This document shows positions 1 through 11,490 of a stretch of DNA of 52,219 nucleotides, in pieces. Made by a program: the position numbers and the translations under genes. Position 1 is the stretch's first letter. Each line of letters starts with the position of its first letter. Under the pieces are notes generated by a model, which searched no databases, was not told the origin of the DNA, and saw only the letters and a list, made by a program, of their open reading frames with translations. Origin of the DNA: Pelargonium x hortorum (taxonomy: Eukaryota > Streptophyta > Magnoliopsida > Geraniales > Geraniaceae). Location: NCBI GenBank assembly GCA_036897525.1, contig JAYMTJ010000072.1, forward strand, positions 1 through 52,219, written 5' to 3'.

Positions 1-720
1 GCTTACAAGCTAAGGGTCTTCCTCCATTGACCTGTACCGACAGAGCATATACCAGCTCCACCGACAGGAACCGTATCGACTGCTAAGATGAAATGAAAGG
101 AATGAGTACAAGTTGTTATTAGAGTCCTTCATTTACCGGCAATAACATGAGTAAGAAATAGCGACTTCTCAATCCCTCTATCTCAGTACCGACTGAACTG
201 ACCTTGGATTACAAAGAATTGATTCTCTTTATTCTGTATTCTATCCTTCCAAGTTTAGAATCGGTTCTTTACCTTCCCTCGATAGCTAAGACTGAGTCGG
301 TCCCTAAGAGTGAGAAAGACTAATAAGAAAGCTGTGAAGAGTATGCACCTAAGCAGGCTAAGGTTGTCTAATAACTGATCAAAGTAAATGAGTCTAATCG
401 GTGATAGCAGTCCAATGGCTGTCGCTGGAACCAAGGTTTTCTACCGGATGGAACTCTCTGAATTAATGCTTTGGTGTCATGAGGAGGCTCCCTCATTAAT
501 TCTGTAAAAGTGACGGTATCGCACGAATTCTATACAGTTGTAGAGGGAAGTGAATGGTAGTCGGTCAATGCTTTCTAGCCCAAGGAGAACTCATTCTAAT
601 GACAGACATTGCCGGCGAAGGACTGATAGTCTAAGCTGAATACAGAATCCAGTTCGAATTGTTCTTGGAAAGCGATCCTAAGGAATTGGTGCTAAGAATG
701 CCTATTAAAGACAGGAATTA
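1..720. other. G+C-richer block without a gene
   Basis: The first 60 bases are half G+C, against about a third in most of the window. No long frame and no recognised plastid, mitochondrial or nuclear gene piece is present. It holds the possible R3 copy at 541-660 and ends at a run of about ten A near 720. Confidence 0.5.
541..660 (+). repeat. possible R3 dispersed repeat, copy 1
   Basis: GTCGGTCAATGCTTTCTAGCC and CAAGGAGAAC, then AGTCTAAGCTGAATACAG, line up with 3996-4080 (GTAGGCCAATGCTAGCTAGG, CAAGGAGATGGAAC, AGTCGAATACAAGTGCAG) and more weakly with 27160-27215. The match is by eye over about 100 bp with gaps; borders are unknown. Confidence 0.3.
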
Positions 721-3700
721 AAAAAAAAACTAAGTTATGGATCGGTATTATTTTTCTGCTATGCCCTAATAAGTTAAGAAGAAGTCTGTTATAAAATAAA
801 CTTTTGCTTAATTAAGGATTTCAAGTTGAAAAGGGGTAGTGTACTACGGGTAAGTAAGGAGTTTTCTTTGCTTAATTTTGAAATTCAAAGGAAAGCAACT
901 TCCTTTGTAAGATTTTTTATGGATTGGATCATGAAACGCCCTTTTTTGTACATTTATAGATAAAGCTGTATTCCAAAAAGGGGCAGAAATAGGGCGCTAT
1001 TACTTGGAGTTTAATTCTACGGTTTATAAATAGTACTTGAAAAGTAAGGTTTACTTTAGATTATGAAAGACCTATAATGAATCGTCAACAAGAGTATTTA
1101 TACCCGGACTCTCCCCTTATATTGCCTCAGTAAACACAGGAAAAGACTTACTTAAGCTGACTTTAAGTTAAGTTAAGAGTTACTTTTTTTAACACCCTTG
1201 TCTTATCTAACTAAAGTTACAACTACTAAATTATTGAAATTCCGGACCTTTTAACGAGAAATAATGGAGGAGAACCCGCACTTTTCAAGAGAATCATAAA
1301 TCCATCCAAGTTTATCCCCATTATATATACTGTAATAAAATGGCCTATTGGATATATCTCTACAAGGGGCGGTATTGCTTTTTTCTCTGTATCCTCGATC
1401 CGTAATAAAAAGGATTTGAACTCACAAAAAATAGGATTAGAGTTTAACATTTACCGACTAGCTATGCTATAAGGGGGTCCCAATCTGCCAGTATTGAGCC
1501 TGAAAAGGATAACAATTCTATTAGGAAACCTGGGAGTTACTAGATTGGTGAAGAGTTTTTTAGTTTTGACTAGAGGCTTCGTGTAGCTTTCATTTTTGGA
1601 ATTCAATTCTTATCGTTAGTATAAATCCTGTAGTTGTTGAATTTTTATCTCGCTGAGTATTCTCCTATATTGGATTTTCACAATGTCCTTGAAATTCCAC
1701 GCGTAAAACAGAGAGCTTTCGTATCATAACGTAAACCAGGCCTGTTTTAGTTTATAACACTTCTGTCTTGCTTAAAGTTGTGTAAAAAACAATTCTATTG
1801 CAGTGTCCTCAATTCGCTAACATTAGGTAAAGCCCTCCTTGTTTCGGTAACTCCGGAATCCCCGGCCAGAGTTCTTAATTAGTCAATTCTTTTCTTCTAT
1901 TGTAAGAACCTCACCCACTCTATACAAAATGACAAGAAACCTGTCCTTCTATGTTGGATATGCTTGTTTGAAGTCTAGTTTCTATTCTCTACTAACAACG
2001 TAAGTAGCTTTGTGCAAAACATCCAACTTCTACGAGGATCCCTGACTCGCAGCCTTCCTTGCTCCTGAAATTCAGATCCTGCTATACACTTTCTATCAAG
2101 TTTCTATTTATGTAGGTTGCTCTTGTTCTTTCTTGTTCCTTTTATTTGTGAAATGTAAGTCGTTAACGCGAACGCGGACTTTTGAGATCCCATTTCCACG
2201 CAATTCGATCGGTGAGGGTATAATATTTTATCTACTTTTTGGAATTTTAAGAAAATCTTAATAAATAGGATTATAATTAATTATGTAATTAACAGTTTTT
2301 TTAAGCCTAGACCAGGGTTCCCTTTCGACCCAGAAGCTTTATCCAGTACAAAGCCGTGTAAAATAATCGTGATTTCTTTATTAAAACTAATAATATAGGA
2401 CATCATACAGAAAAGAAATAGAATAAATTTCATTACAAAAGGTCCTCGGTATACCCATAAATAGAAAAAAACTATAGCCAACAGGATCGCTTGTTAGGGT
2501 TCTAAGCACTCTGCTTTGTCTTTGATTTTTACACTGGAAATTCCTATATTTTATTAATCAATCTAGCATCTTGAAAAGAGAGTCTCGAAATAGAGATGGA
2601 TGATAGAGAAGTCGTATGGCTTTTAGAACCGTTACCAGCGCCTAGTCATAGTAACTTGTCCCTTCAACTTCCTTTAAAGGTATCGGCCGAATCTTGTTGT
2701 TCCTTCAAAAAAGTAATCAACACAGGGTCCCTTATAGTAGTATACTACGAAAGGTACTGCTGCAGATCTTGCACAGAAGTGAAGAGGTATAGTTTTCTTA
2801 ATTCAAGTCTTGTTAGTGTCACAAAAGTCTAACATATTTCTGGGATTTCCGTTTAATTCATTAATATCTAAAAGTTTTGATCTTATTCTTAGTTCAAAAT
2901 TCGGCACAAACTAACTCGATTCTACTCAGTAGTAGGCCTTTGCTTAGTACCCGTCTTCTGGGTTAAACCTTTCTTAATGAGGATACTTATTAGTTTTTAG
3001 CCCTATTACCAGCAGAGGTGAGCTCCTTGATTTCAATTTAATGATACGGTCAAATGGAAGCTTTGCTTAGACAAGGGCGCTTTTTTTTTTTTCATATGGG
3101 TGAATACTAGAATTACTTTATTTATTATAGGGTCTCATAAGCCTTTAGAAGAAGCTTTGTTTATTTATTGTCACGTATGTAAATTAAAGTAAAGCTCTCA
3201 AAAAAACATTTCAAATCAGGGTCTCGTTCTTAACAAGAGCTCCTGAAAACGTATGGGTTTTCTAATTTCCGTCTCCTAATGTGAGGTTGGGGATAACAAG
3301 GGGGAATACCCTAAAAAGAGTTCAACAAGCCCTCGAAAGTAAATGAACAAGCATTTTGGCTTTTGACTACTCTTCTACAAGAAGGGGTTCATTAACTAAT
3401 TTTAGAGACCTTAGATACTTGATTGTTGGGGGATTGCCTTGCTAGCCGGCATGTGAAATAAATAAGGTACGGAAAGTTGGGTATTAAACACAAAAGACTT
3501 AAACTAGTTATAGTTATCCTAGGACCTTATAATACAAGCTATTCCCAATTTTATTAAACCCTTTTTATTTATTCCTTAGCCAAGCACCAAACTGGGGAAC
3601 ATCCTTAGTTACATCATGTATCGTTACATCGTACTGAATTTAACCCCTAAAGATATATATACCCCGGGGATAAGCATCTCAGAGTTTTTAATTTCAAGTT

Positions 3701-3979
3701 CTAGAGTTCCCATACAAGAAAGAAAGGCTGACATAGAATAGAATATTGCGCACTTTTTGCAACTAAAAAGGCTTTTTGACTCAGGTACGTCGCAGGGCTC
3801 TTTTGTATTTAAAGTTTTGGGAAGAATAGACTATTGAAACTGAAAGGAAACTTAGCATCCTAAAGCAAGTGAAAGCTGTTGACAGTTGAAAAGCGGATAG
3901 AAGGATTCCGATCTAGATAGCAGGTAAGGATTCTAACTAAACATCATTCTAATTCCTCTGTTTCCTAAGTCCATAAACC

Positions 3980-4085
3980 AACCCTGTATTGAAAGTCGTG
4001 TAAGTAGGCCAATGCTAGCTAGGTACCAAGGAGATGGAACTTCTCCGGTTGTTGCTATAGAGTCGAATACAAGTGCAGATGGTCA
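3980..4085 (+). repeat. possible R3 dispersed repeat, copy 2
   Basis: This shares GCCAATGCTAGCTAG with the 27.18 kb site (GCCAATGCCTAGCTAG) and TTGTTGCTATA with TCCAGTTGCTATA after it. Also aligns with 541-660. It is slightly richer in G+C than its surroundings. Confidence 0.3.
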
Positions 4086-5181
4086 GATAGGTAAAAAAAG
4101 ACCTAGCAATAGCAATACTGTTAAGAAACACGAAGGGTTAGTAGAGCCAAATATTCCATAATAAACAACAAAAAATGCTATTAATTTAATATCCTGTAAA
4201 AGTTTAAGTGAATTCATCCATTTTAAAACTCAGAGCTTTTCGGATTTTTGACACAGAAAGTTAGACTTTAAGACAAAAGACTTTTTATCTGAAGCTACAA
4301 GACGGAATCCTGAAATGCTCATTTAAGTTCTTTTTGCGTACTGAGTAAACTAAACCTCTTTTAAGAACATAACATAAGAGAAAACTTAGTTGATAAAATT
4401 GCAGAGTGTAGAAAAACTCTTCCGGAGTTCCTGTTATCAAAGTGTAAACGTAGAAATCCGTGGAATCCTATAGAAAATTCGTATAAAGTAAGTCTCAGTT
4501 CGTTTTCTTACTGATAAGTCTTGTATTTTAGTAATTACAGAACTGAGGTATGTATATTAGACCATGAACGGGCGGACATCCCCGACCCCGAGGTTTCTTG
4601 TAGGTTATTGCAATCCGTTTAAATAACAAGATGTTACATCCTAAAGCATGGTGAGCTAATCCGGGGTTTAGGTTAAGGGTAGGTAAAAAGATATTTTATT
4701 TTAATGATGAATCCACACCTTATACACTTCTAAAAACTGAGGATTAAAAATTCCAATTAAAGGCCTTCTATAACTACTAAGTTAAAGTCTTTTGTACTCT
4801 TTAATTAGGATTAGGAATAAGAGGAAACCCTATTACTTGACCTGAGAGTAGATAAAAAATTCTAGTGCCATTTGGAGAGCCTCTTTTTTTTGTCTAAAAA
4901 TTTGGATACAGACCAACTAGGAGAAGCTTCAGAAGCTCAAAAGAAGGTTTTGATTTTTTATATTAGTTAAAGGAAAGGCTGGTCATAGAATTGTAAAAGT
5001 CTTTACACTTTTCTTTATATATTTACTTAAGCCCGCATTCTAGCTTCTACCTTGGTTAGTGAAGGTAATGTGATACCTTTAGCAAACACTTGAGTTAGTT
5101 ATCCGGTAGGGGTCTATTTTGACTAATCTAGTAATTAAGGACTCCTTTCATTTAGAATATGAAACTCTGGGGATTTATACC

Positions 5182-5211
5182 AGCATAGGGGCTCTAAAAA
5201 AGCTCTATGCT
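5182..5211. other. hairpin, 7+3 pairs
   Basis: AGCATAG (5182-5188) pairs with CTATGCT (5205-5211). Inside, GCT (5191-5193) pairs with AGC (5201-5203) after a small bulge, and the loop is A-rich. It could be chance. Confidence 0.4.
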
Positions 5212-6469
5212 ATGTGAACCTTATATGTTGACAATCATTATTCATTGTACTCAGAATTCTTCAGTGGTTTTTAGAAACAGGCTAGTAGGGACAATTTAAT
5301 GAGCAATCTCCCATGGACTTAAAGTTCGATTTATTTAGCGCTTAGTTCAAAATTCCTGGGACTTGACCCTTTCTGAAGTACAAAATAAATAGCATATTCG
5401 CTTACTTACTTTTTAAACATGTTTTACTTCCTATAACTACATTTAAAGTAAGAGTTTCCTTATAATTAAAGAAAGCTGAAGTTAAGAAAAATGATTTCCT
5501 TGTAAGTTTCCCTTTTTAATATATTAGTCCTTTACAGTTTTAAAGTCCTAGATAGCTTGCCTTAGTGATCTGTACTATTTTATGGCTGCTATGTCCTATT
5601 ATTTAATTTAAAAGAAGTAAGTTCTTAAAAATTTGTTTAAGTCGAGTACAAGGTCAAGGTATAGATATAGCTAACAAGATATAGAATAGTAAAACAGAAT
5701 AATAAGAAGAATTCTAGGGGTGAATACTTTCTTCTTGCTTTCTAATCTGAACAAGTGCAGTCTAAACAGTTTCTCTAACCTCGATCGAATTTAGTAATTA
5801 AGGGAATGTACGAAATGCAACAGTATACCTGCTTGAGATAGGTTCTCAGAATTCAAAAAAGGGGTTTCACAACTAAGTAATAGAGCTGAGTTTCGTTTTT
5901 TTTTACAAGAGATACTATACCACAAATAATAAGTATAGGTAATAGAATTCCTAACTGAAGAGTACCCGCCGCAACAAGAGGAAGACTCCTACTAAGACAG
6001 GTACAATAAATAAGTCCTGGGAATTTATATAAGATATAAGAAAGAAGGGTATATCTCCTAACAAAGGTAAGGTTCGTAGGTATAGGACTGTTAAGAGGAT
6101 CCTTTATAGGGGGTCTTTAAGCTAATAAGGGTTTTACAGGTATGAAGAGCCAGCCTTGCGAGAGGGGGTCTAGTACTAAGGGAAGCTAGAGAAGTCATAA
6201 GAAGTTGTTGGCTATAAGAGTAAAGGAAAGGGTTGCTCTTGTATTATCTAGGCAGGTTTCTCAATTTGAGTTATTTTCCTTTCTAACACATTCCAGTGTA
6301 AAAATTCTTGAAGTTATAGCTCTAGGTATTTAATTAAGTAAGTAAGAACTTCTAACAGGAATCCAATGAATCTAGGAAGGGTAAAGAAATCCGGGCGTTG
6401 CCTTAGTGTTCTTTGTTTCTAGTAGTAAAGTCGTATAAATAAACGAGGAAGTCATTATGTATTCCCTTT

Positions 6470-6489
6470 CTAGTTAAAGCTAGTTAAAG
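6470..6489 (+). repeat. 10-bp tandem duplication
   Basis: CTAGTTAAAG occurs twice in a row. Slippage is the simple explanation. Confidence 0.75.
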
Positions 6490-7813
6490 GCAACTCAAGG
6501 AACTTGCTTTCGATTTTTGTACTTAGACTGAATCCGGTGGCTAAGCGGACCTTTCAAAATCTCTAAAACTAAGTGAGAATAGACTAGAATTTCGTTTTTT
6601 GTGTAGTACCTGACCTGATAGAATAAAGACTTGGTATAAAAATGTCGGAATAGTAGCAGAGTTCCCCTAATCGGGTAAAAGAGAAGAGAGTCAGAATTAG
6701 ATGCACTATAGGGCAGGGCCTTATATCCTTCAATTCAATAGGACCGGGCAACCTTATTATTAAAGATTCTTGGAGTATAATACCTTGTAGTACTTTAGGC
6801 TATTTATATCAATTTGAGTATATTGTTACCTCTGTCTTTAAGCGGAAATTCAAATTGACAATTTCGGGCTTTTGCTACAAGGGGATATAGTCTAAATAGG
6901 GCTTTTTCAAACCTATGTGTGCGTCGGATAATTACAAGAGTACTCCTTAAGATAGGGATAATACGGGTTTCACTCTATGTCTCTGTCTTGTTGATTAGGA
7001 ATTTCACAATTGAGTATTCTATAAACAACTTCCCAAGTACGACAAGCGAAGGAACTCAAAAGTCAAAATTTCGTTATTAGCTGTCGATGTATAAAAAGAG
7101 GTACAAAACAAAGATTTATTCTATTTAAGTGATTCTCTTACTGACTTCGACGACCTGTTGTAAAGTCACAAAGATAATACATGTTATAGAGGCTTAACCT
7201 TAATTTCCGGTTCGAGAAGTAGAATCTAAAAATTCAATTTGAGAACTAGCCCCTTGTTAATTACTGGATTTGAAACAGCAAATTATTAAAAACTCGACCT
7301 CTCTGGTTTTTTACACGCCAGCCTGATTGACAAACAGTATCCCTGTAGAAATGAAACTACTAATTAATGCAATGCTTAAGGAAGACTTAGTATAATGCCT
7401 GCTTTTTGGTTATGGCCTTAGTTCTGGATTTCTTTATCCTGCTTGGAGTCTCTTACAGGTTAAAACCGCGCGATTTGGGATCCTTATTAGATGAATTAAT
7501 TCCATGCGGTCTTAGAAGATACAAAGAACATAGTTTAATACTTTGAAAGGACGCTTTTAGATAGAATCCGGACCTAGGAAAAAGATATTAAGTCGTAGGC
7601 GCTTTCATAAGAAACTGAATTCCTCTTAAGTATAGCTCTGTAACATTTGTTCTATCTAAGTCTAAGGGATTTTTTAGAAAGGTTTTAAGACTTCTGCCTA
7701 GTACACAGCCAATGAGATACAAAAAAGTTCACCCAAGATCTTTTGATTTTTAGGAATAGTTGTTAATATAGGATTCTTTTACCCTAAGTTAATAGCCGGG
7801 ATATATCAAAATT

Positions 7814-7853
7814 GAAATTGGGACTCCGAGTATATAAAAAGGAGTTCAATTTC
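7814..7853. other. 12-13 bp bulged hairpin
   Basis: GAAATTG (7814-7820) pairs with CAATTTC (7847-7853). After a small GG/T interruption, ACTCC (7823-7827) pairs with GGAGT (7841-7845). The 13-base loop is AT-rich. No gene lies nearby, so no terminator or processing role can be assigned. Confidence 0.55.
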
Positions 7854-9161
7854 TTTCTTGTTCTTTAGCTAACGGGTAATCCTAGAAATCCCTAATTAAG
7901 CAGGTTTTAATTAATCCAAACGGAATAGCAGTGAAGTGGGTAGTTAGTGGGGCTTCTCCGAAGAGTATGCCCTCTATGACTTAACATAGTTATATTTCAG
8001 GATCAGATAAACGAAGTAAAAAAGAGGCGGATATTGGTTGTAGGTTCGAAAAATATGAAGTCAAACCTTTTTAGAAATAGGATCTTATTTCTATCTCCTA
8101 TTGACCTTGTATTCTCCTAATCAGTCAAAGAGAGGTACAGAAACAAAGTCCTCCGTAATTTAATATAAGCAATAGGAACACTTATTACTCAATACAAAAA
8201 ACCAGGGATCCCCCTTTCTGAAATGAAATTATAGAACAAACGCGTTTAGTAAGGATTTCATTTAATGCCTCTTTATCTTTTCAGTTGAAATACTCTAAGA
8301 AGTCAAAGCTCTTATAATAAATAACAAGGGGGCCACTTAGAAAAGATACTTGGGTAATGGCAGAGACTAGTAAAACTAAAGGGCTTTCAGAGTAGTAAAA
8401 AGACTATGACTAGAGTCTATGTATGAGTTACTCAGCAGCGGATCCTGTTAAAGGAAGACTTTTTCATCAACTGATAAAACACAAGAAATTTTTATTGATT
8501 CACTAAAACATTTTAGAATTTTAGATTCGAGCTGAGAAGATTTATGTCAGGCAACTCTTTTGATTGCCAAATAGCGAAACATCCTAATGGCTCGACTCAA
8601 AGCAACGCTACCAATTGTTCTAAATGTAGCTAACCAAAGTCATTATAACTCTTTATCTTTACTAAATTACTACATTGTTGTCCTCCAATGGATTAATAGT
8701 CTTTAGTTCTTATTTTTTGCATTTACTATAAATGTTCTGTGTCAAAAAGATTTCAGGGTTTCCTTGCCTCCTTAGACAAAAAAGACAATATCCAATAAAA
8801 ATGCAAGGTTAGTTAAGAAACAAACTTTTCCTGCCTATAATTTAGTATTATAAAGAGTATACCTAAGTAGTTTTTTTGAGTGAGAGCTCTAAGGATATAT
8901 AAAGATATGTCAGTAAACTCATAGTTTTTTGGCCTCATATTATTTGTTTTTGTACTTAATACCAAGAAAGGCCCCAAGCAAAAAGAAAAGATCGATAGCA
9001 CTAGAGCAAGTATCGAGAGGAAAGTCTCATGCCTTATTGCTGAAATGAAACTCTCATGTGAGCTTTGATCCTCAACTATAACCATTCAGAAAAGTTATTT
9101 ACTATCCCTTAAATACATGATATAACCAAACCTCTTTGAACCCTCGTGTGTGTATAATTAA

Positions 9162-9216
9162 GTGTGTGGTAAAAGCTCTGAATGAGCCGACTCGAACCCT
9201 TGCTCTACCACTTCGA
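9162..9216 (-). pseudogene. collapsed tRNA remnant (D block joined to T block)
   Basis: The minus strand reads AAGTGGTAGAGC and continues straight into AAGGGTTCGAGTCGGCTC. A D-arm-like block therefore sits directly against a T-arm-like block with the anticodon arm gone. The plus strand has a second GTGGTA at 9166-9171, which pairs with TACCAC at 9206-9211 (and AGC at 9174-9176 with GCT at 9202-9204). The whole piece could fold as one hairpin. It is either a deleted tRNA or a small inverted repeat that looks like one. Confidence 0.33.
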
Positions 9217-9316
9217 TATATACCCAAAAAGGAAGCTTTCTCTTTCAGTAGCATTCTTTTGAAAAGTAATAAAAGCTAATCAAAAAAGTCTTTTTTATTT
9301 ACATTTACTTACGTGA

Positions 9317-9420
9317 TTCCCCAATTATTCTCGGGGAAATAGAATCTCATTAAACATGCAGAATCTTAAGGGCTTTTCCCTTACAAAAGTAAGGATTATT
9401 AACTTATAGTAGTATAAGTC
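9317..9420. other. cluster of small hairpins
   Basis: Four short stems lie within about 100 bp. They are TTCCCC with GGGGAA (from 9316), AAGGG with CCCTT (9368-9382), CCTTAC-AAAA-GTAAGG (9379-9394, perfect six pairs) and ACTTATA-GTAG-TATAAGT (9402-9419, perfect seven pairs). Stems two and three overlap and exclude each other. Single stems this short are expected by chance; the crowding is what stands out. It resembles in style, but is not shown to be, the GC-capped hairpin elements of some organelle genomes. Confidence 0.4.
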
Positions 9421-10559
9421 AAAATAGCCTATGAACAGTCTTGGGTGTTGATTTAACTTATTATCACCCAGGATTCTCGTTATCTTTCTTTTTTATTGTC
9501 AATTAACTAGCATACCATACAAGAATGTCTCTAACATTCTATAAGGACTTCCCTTTGTTTCGGAGTTATAGTTTATTTAAGAACCCAAAACTGGATGCCC
9601 CGTACTTTGCTTAAATTAGACTAGTATGTGCCAGAGTAACACAGGATACAATACTGTATAACTGTAGATTATAGGAATCTTTTTATTAGGAAAAACTTAA
9701 TAAAGCTTCAAAAAAAAAGCCCTTACCAAAGTGCCGATATTCTTACTTCTACTAGCGGATCCTACAGGGGCACTTTGTTAAAAAGCCTCTCTTTAGTTAC
9801 CAGGATAACTTCTCTTCAATTTTAAAACCTCCCTGGAATTGCCATATATAGGTTTATATTCCTACAAAGCCTAATCCAACTAAGTGTATTGCATTGCAGT
9901 CTTTTTTTTACGCAGGATCCTTTTTCCGGCTCGACTATAATATAATAAGTTTCTTATCTTATCCAATCTAGTTTAGATAACACAAATTTAGGAGCAACCG
10001 GGCGTAGTTTTTTGAATGTTTATGCTAGAATTAGTTGTTTAGTTTTCTATTCTTACTTTTTGCTAACTAGAGCACTGCCTATTAAGTCCCAAAGCTCTTC
10101 CTTCGTTTTAAAATGTTATGTATTTCCTGTATTGTGAAATCCTATGGAAGGCCGAATGCTCTAGTGTAAATCTTTTACAGAATGGGATCCTTTGATAAGG
10201 GTTAAAAACTTTAAAAACTCAGTTTTCTATTGAGTGAGGTACACTGTCTTTTCTTTTTTAAGGTATTTCGTCCGCATAAAAAAAGAGTTTATCAAACTTA
10301 GTTTAGTTCTTGAGCGGTTTTTTACTAAGCTACGCAGAGTCAATATATCTTTAAATCTTCTCCAGGGTTGCTGCATCTAGTTGAGTGACAACCTTTAATA
10401 AAACAAAGTAAAAGTTAGAATGATAACTTAATAAAGTAATATTAGCGGTTCACAAAGGCCAATAGAGAATTAATAAGTAGGAATTCACCTATAAGGAATT
10501 GCTATATAGGTCTAATATAGGGGCCTTACGAAGTACATAAACTAAGGAGAAATGACATT
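9421..10559. other. AT-rich non-coding DNA
   Basis: I see no gene, RNA or repeat here beyond homopolymer runs (for example nine A near 9711). Confidence 0.6.
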
Positions 10560-11490
10560 CTAGATAGTAACATTGGCACGATCCGGATTGATCTGTAAAC
10601 GTTTTATTCGCTTCTACAGGAAAGCGGTTTCTTGAATGAAGTCGCTGCTTTTTAGGGTTCCCTGGTTCTAGTTTTCTAGGTTTCTGGGTATTCAGATAGG
10701 GGGGCTGTTTGAGACTGAAGTAGTTTCTGTGTAATATATATAGTCAGCCTTTCGATAAGTGATTCGCCGGATAGGAAATTCTTTTATAAGTCTGTTTGTC
10801 TAAAAACCCCAGAATGGGATGTATTCAATTTAGGGTTTCTTGGACTTCCTGATCTAGCAAAGATTGAATCCATTCTATGAAGTAAAGTAAGCAAATCGAA
10901 ATAGATACCAAAAAACGCCAATAAAGAGTTCGAATGGGGAAACAAACACCTTACTCGGTACCCAAACTGTCGATAATCGATATTTGGCATTGTAGAAAAA
11001 GGTTTTGGCATGATCTGGTTTGATCTGTATTCCTCGTTGCTTTGATTGGAAAAGCGGTTTCTTGGATTAAGTAGTTGCTCTGTGTTGCCGGTTTCTTTGT
11101 CTCCTTCCTCTTCTTCTTCTGGGTTATCAATAGTGGGTAGAAGTCATTATACGTATAGCTTTTTCGATTCATTTATAGCTGGGATGTATTCCACAGTTGG
11201 TTTTTGCCTCTGATTGATTTGCCGATCTAGATCTAGCTAACTAACACTAGCAAGGAGGTAATATACTCTCTATTCTATAGTAATCCAATCTAAACTCTAA
11301 AAAACATAGTATAGTAAAAGGGGCCTTAAATATGCTGGATAACGCGTTAAAAGGTACCTAAACTGCAAATAAACAGTATTTTAACGGTTTTGGGATTATT
11401 TACTTTGACTTGTATTCCTTGTTTTCTTGAGCTCTGGACTGGAAAGCCTTTCCTTAATTAAATGGAATTCGGTAGCTGCTTTTTCGTTAT
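10560..11490 (+). repeat. R1 tandem repeat, three diverged copies
   Basis: Copies start near 10560, 10981 and 11350, giving a period of about 385-430 bp. Copies 1 and 2 match at 22 of 25 bases (from 10573 and 11005, around TTGGCA-GATC) and at 25 of 29 bases further on (around AAAGCGGTTTCTTG at 10621 and 11051), in the same order and spacing. A third shared block, GGGATGTATTC, lies at 10816 and 11181. Copy 3 is more diverged but keeps TTGTATTCCTTG, CTGGAAAGC and GTAGCTGCTTTT. Copies 2 and 3 also share GGTACC-AAACTG upstream. The DNA is richer in G than C on this strand. No terminal repeats, target duplications or coding capacity were seen. The origin is unknown. Confidence 0.65.

Larger units (their letters stand above)
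721..9160. other. AT-rich non-coding DNA
   Basis: No supported gene. Frames are at most 78 codons and read as chance. It contains the hairpins at 5182-5211 and 7814-7853, a short AAAGTAA/TTACTTT stem at 1041-1057, a 12-base palindrome at 2737-2748, a run of twelve T at 3081-3092 and a 10-bp tandem duplication at 6470. A short G+C-rich spot lies at about 4563-4594 (CGGGCGG, CCCCGACCCCGAGG) and has no assigned role. Confidence 0.6.

Noticed and set aside
1226-1450. 74-codon minus-strand frame
   Set aside because: Unrecognised product and a length expected many times by chance at this base content. The same applies to the frames at 2281-2481, 2596-2832, 8813-9085, 10784-11011 and 10951-11172.
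10560-11490. R1 as a DNA transposon or insertion sequence
   Set aside because: No terminal inverted repeats, target duplications or transposase-like frame were seen.
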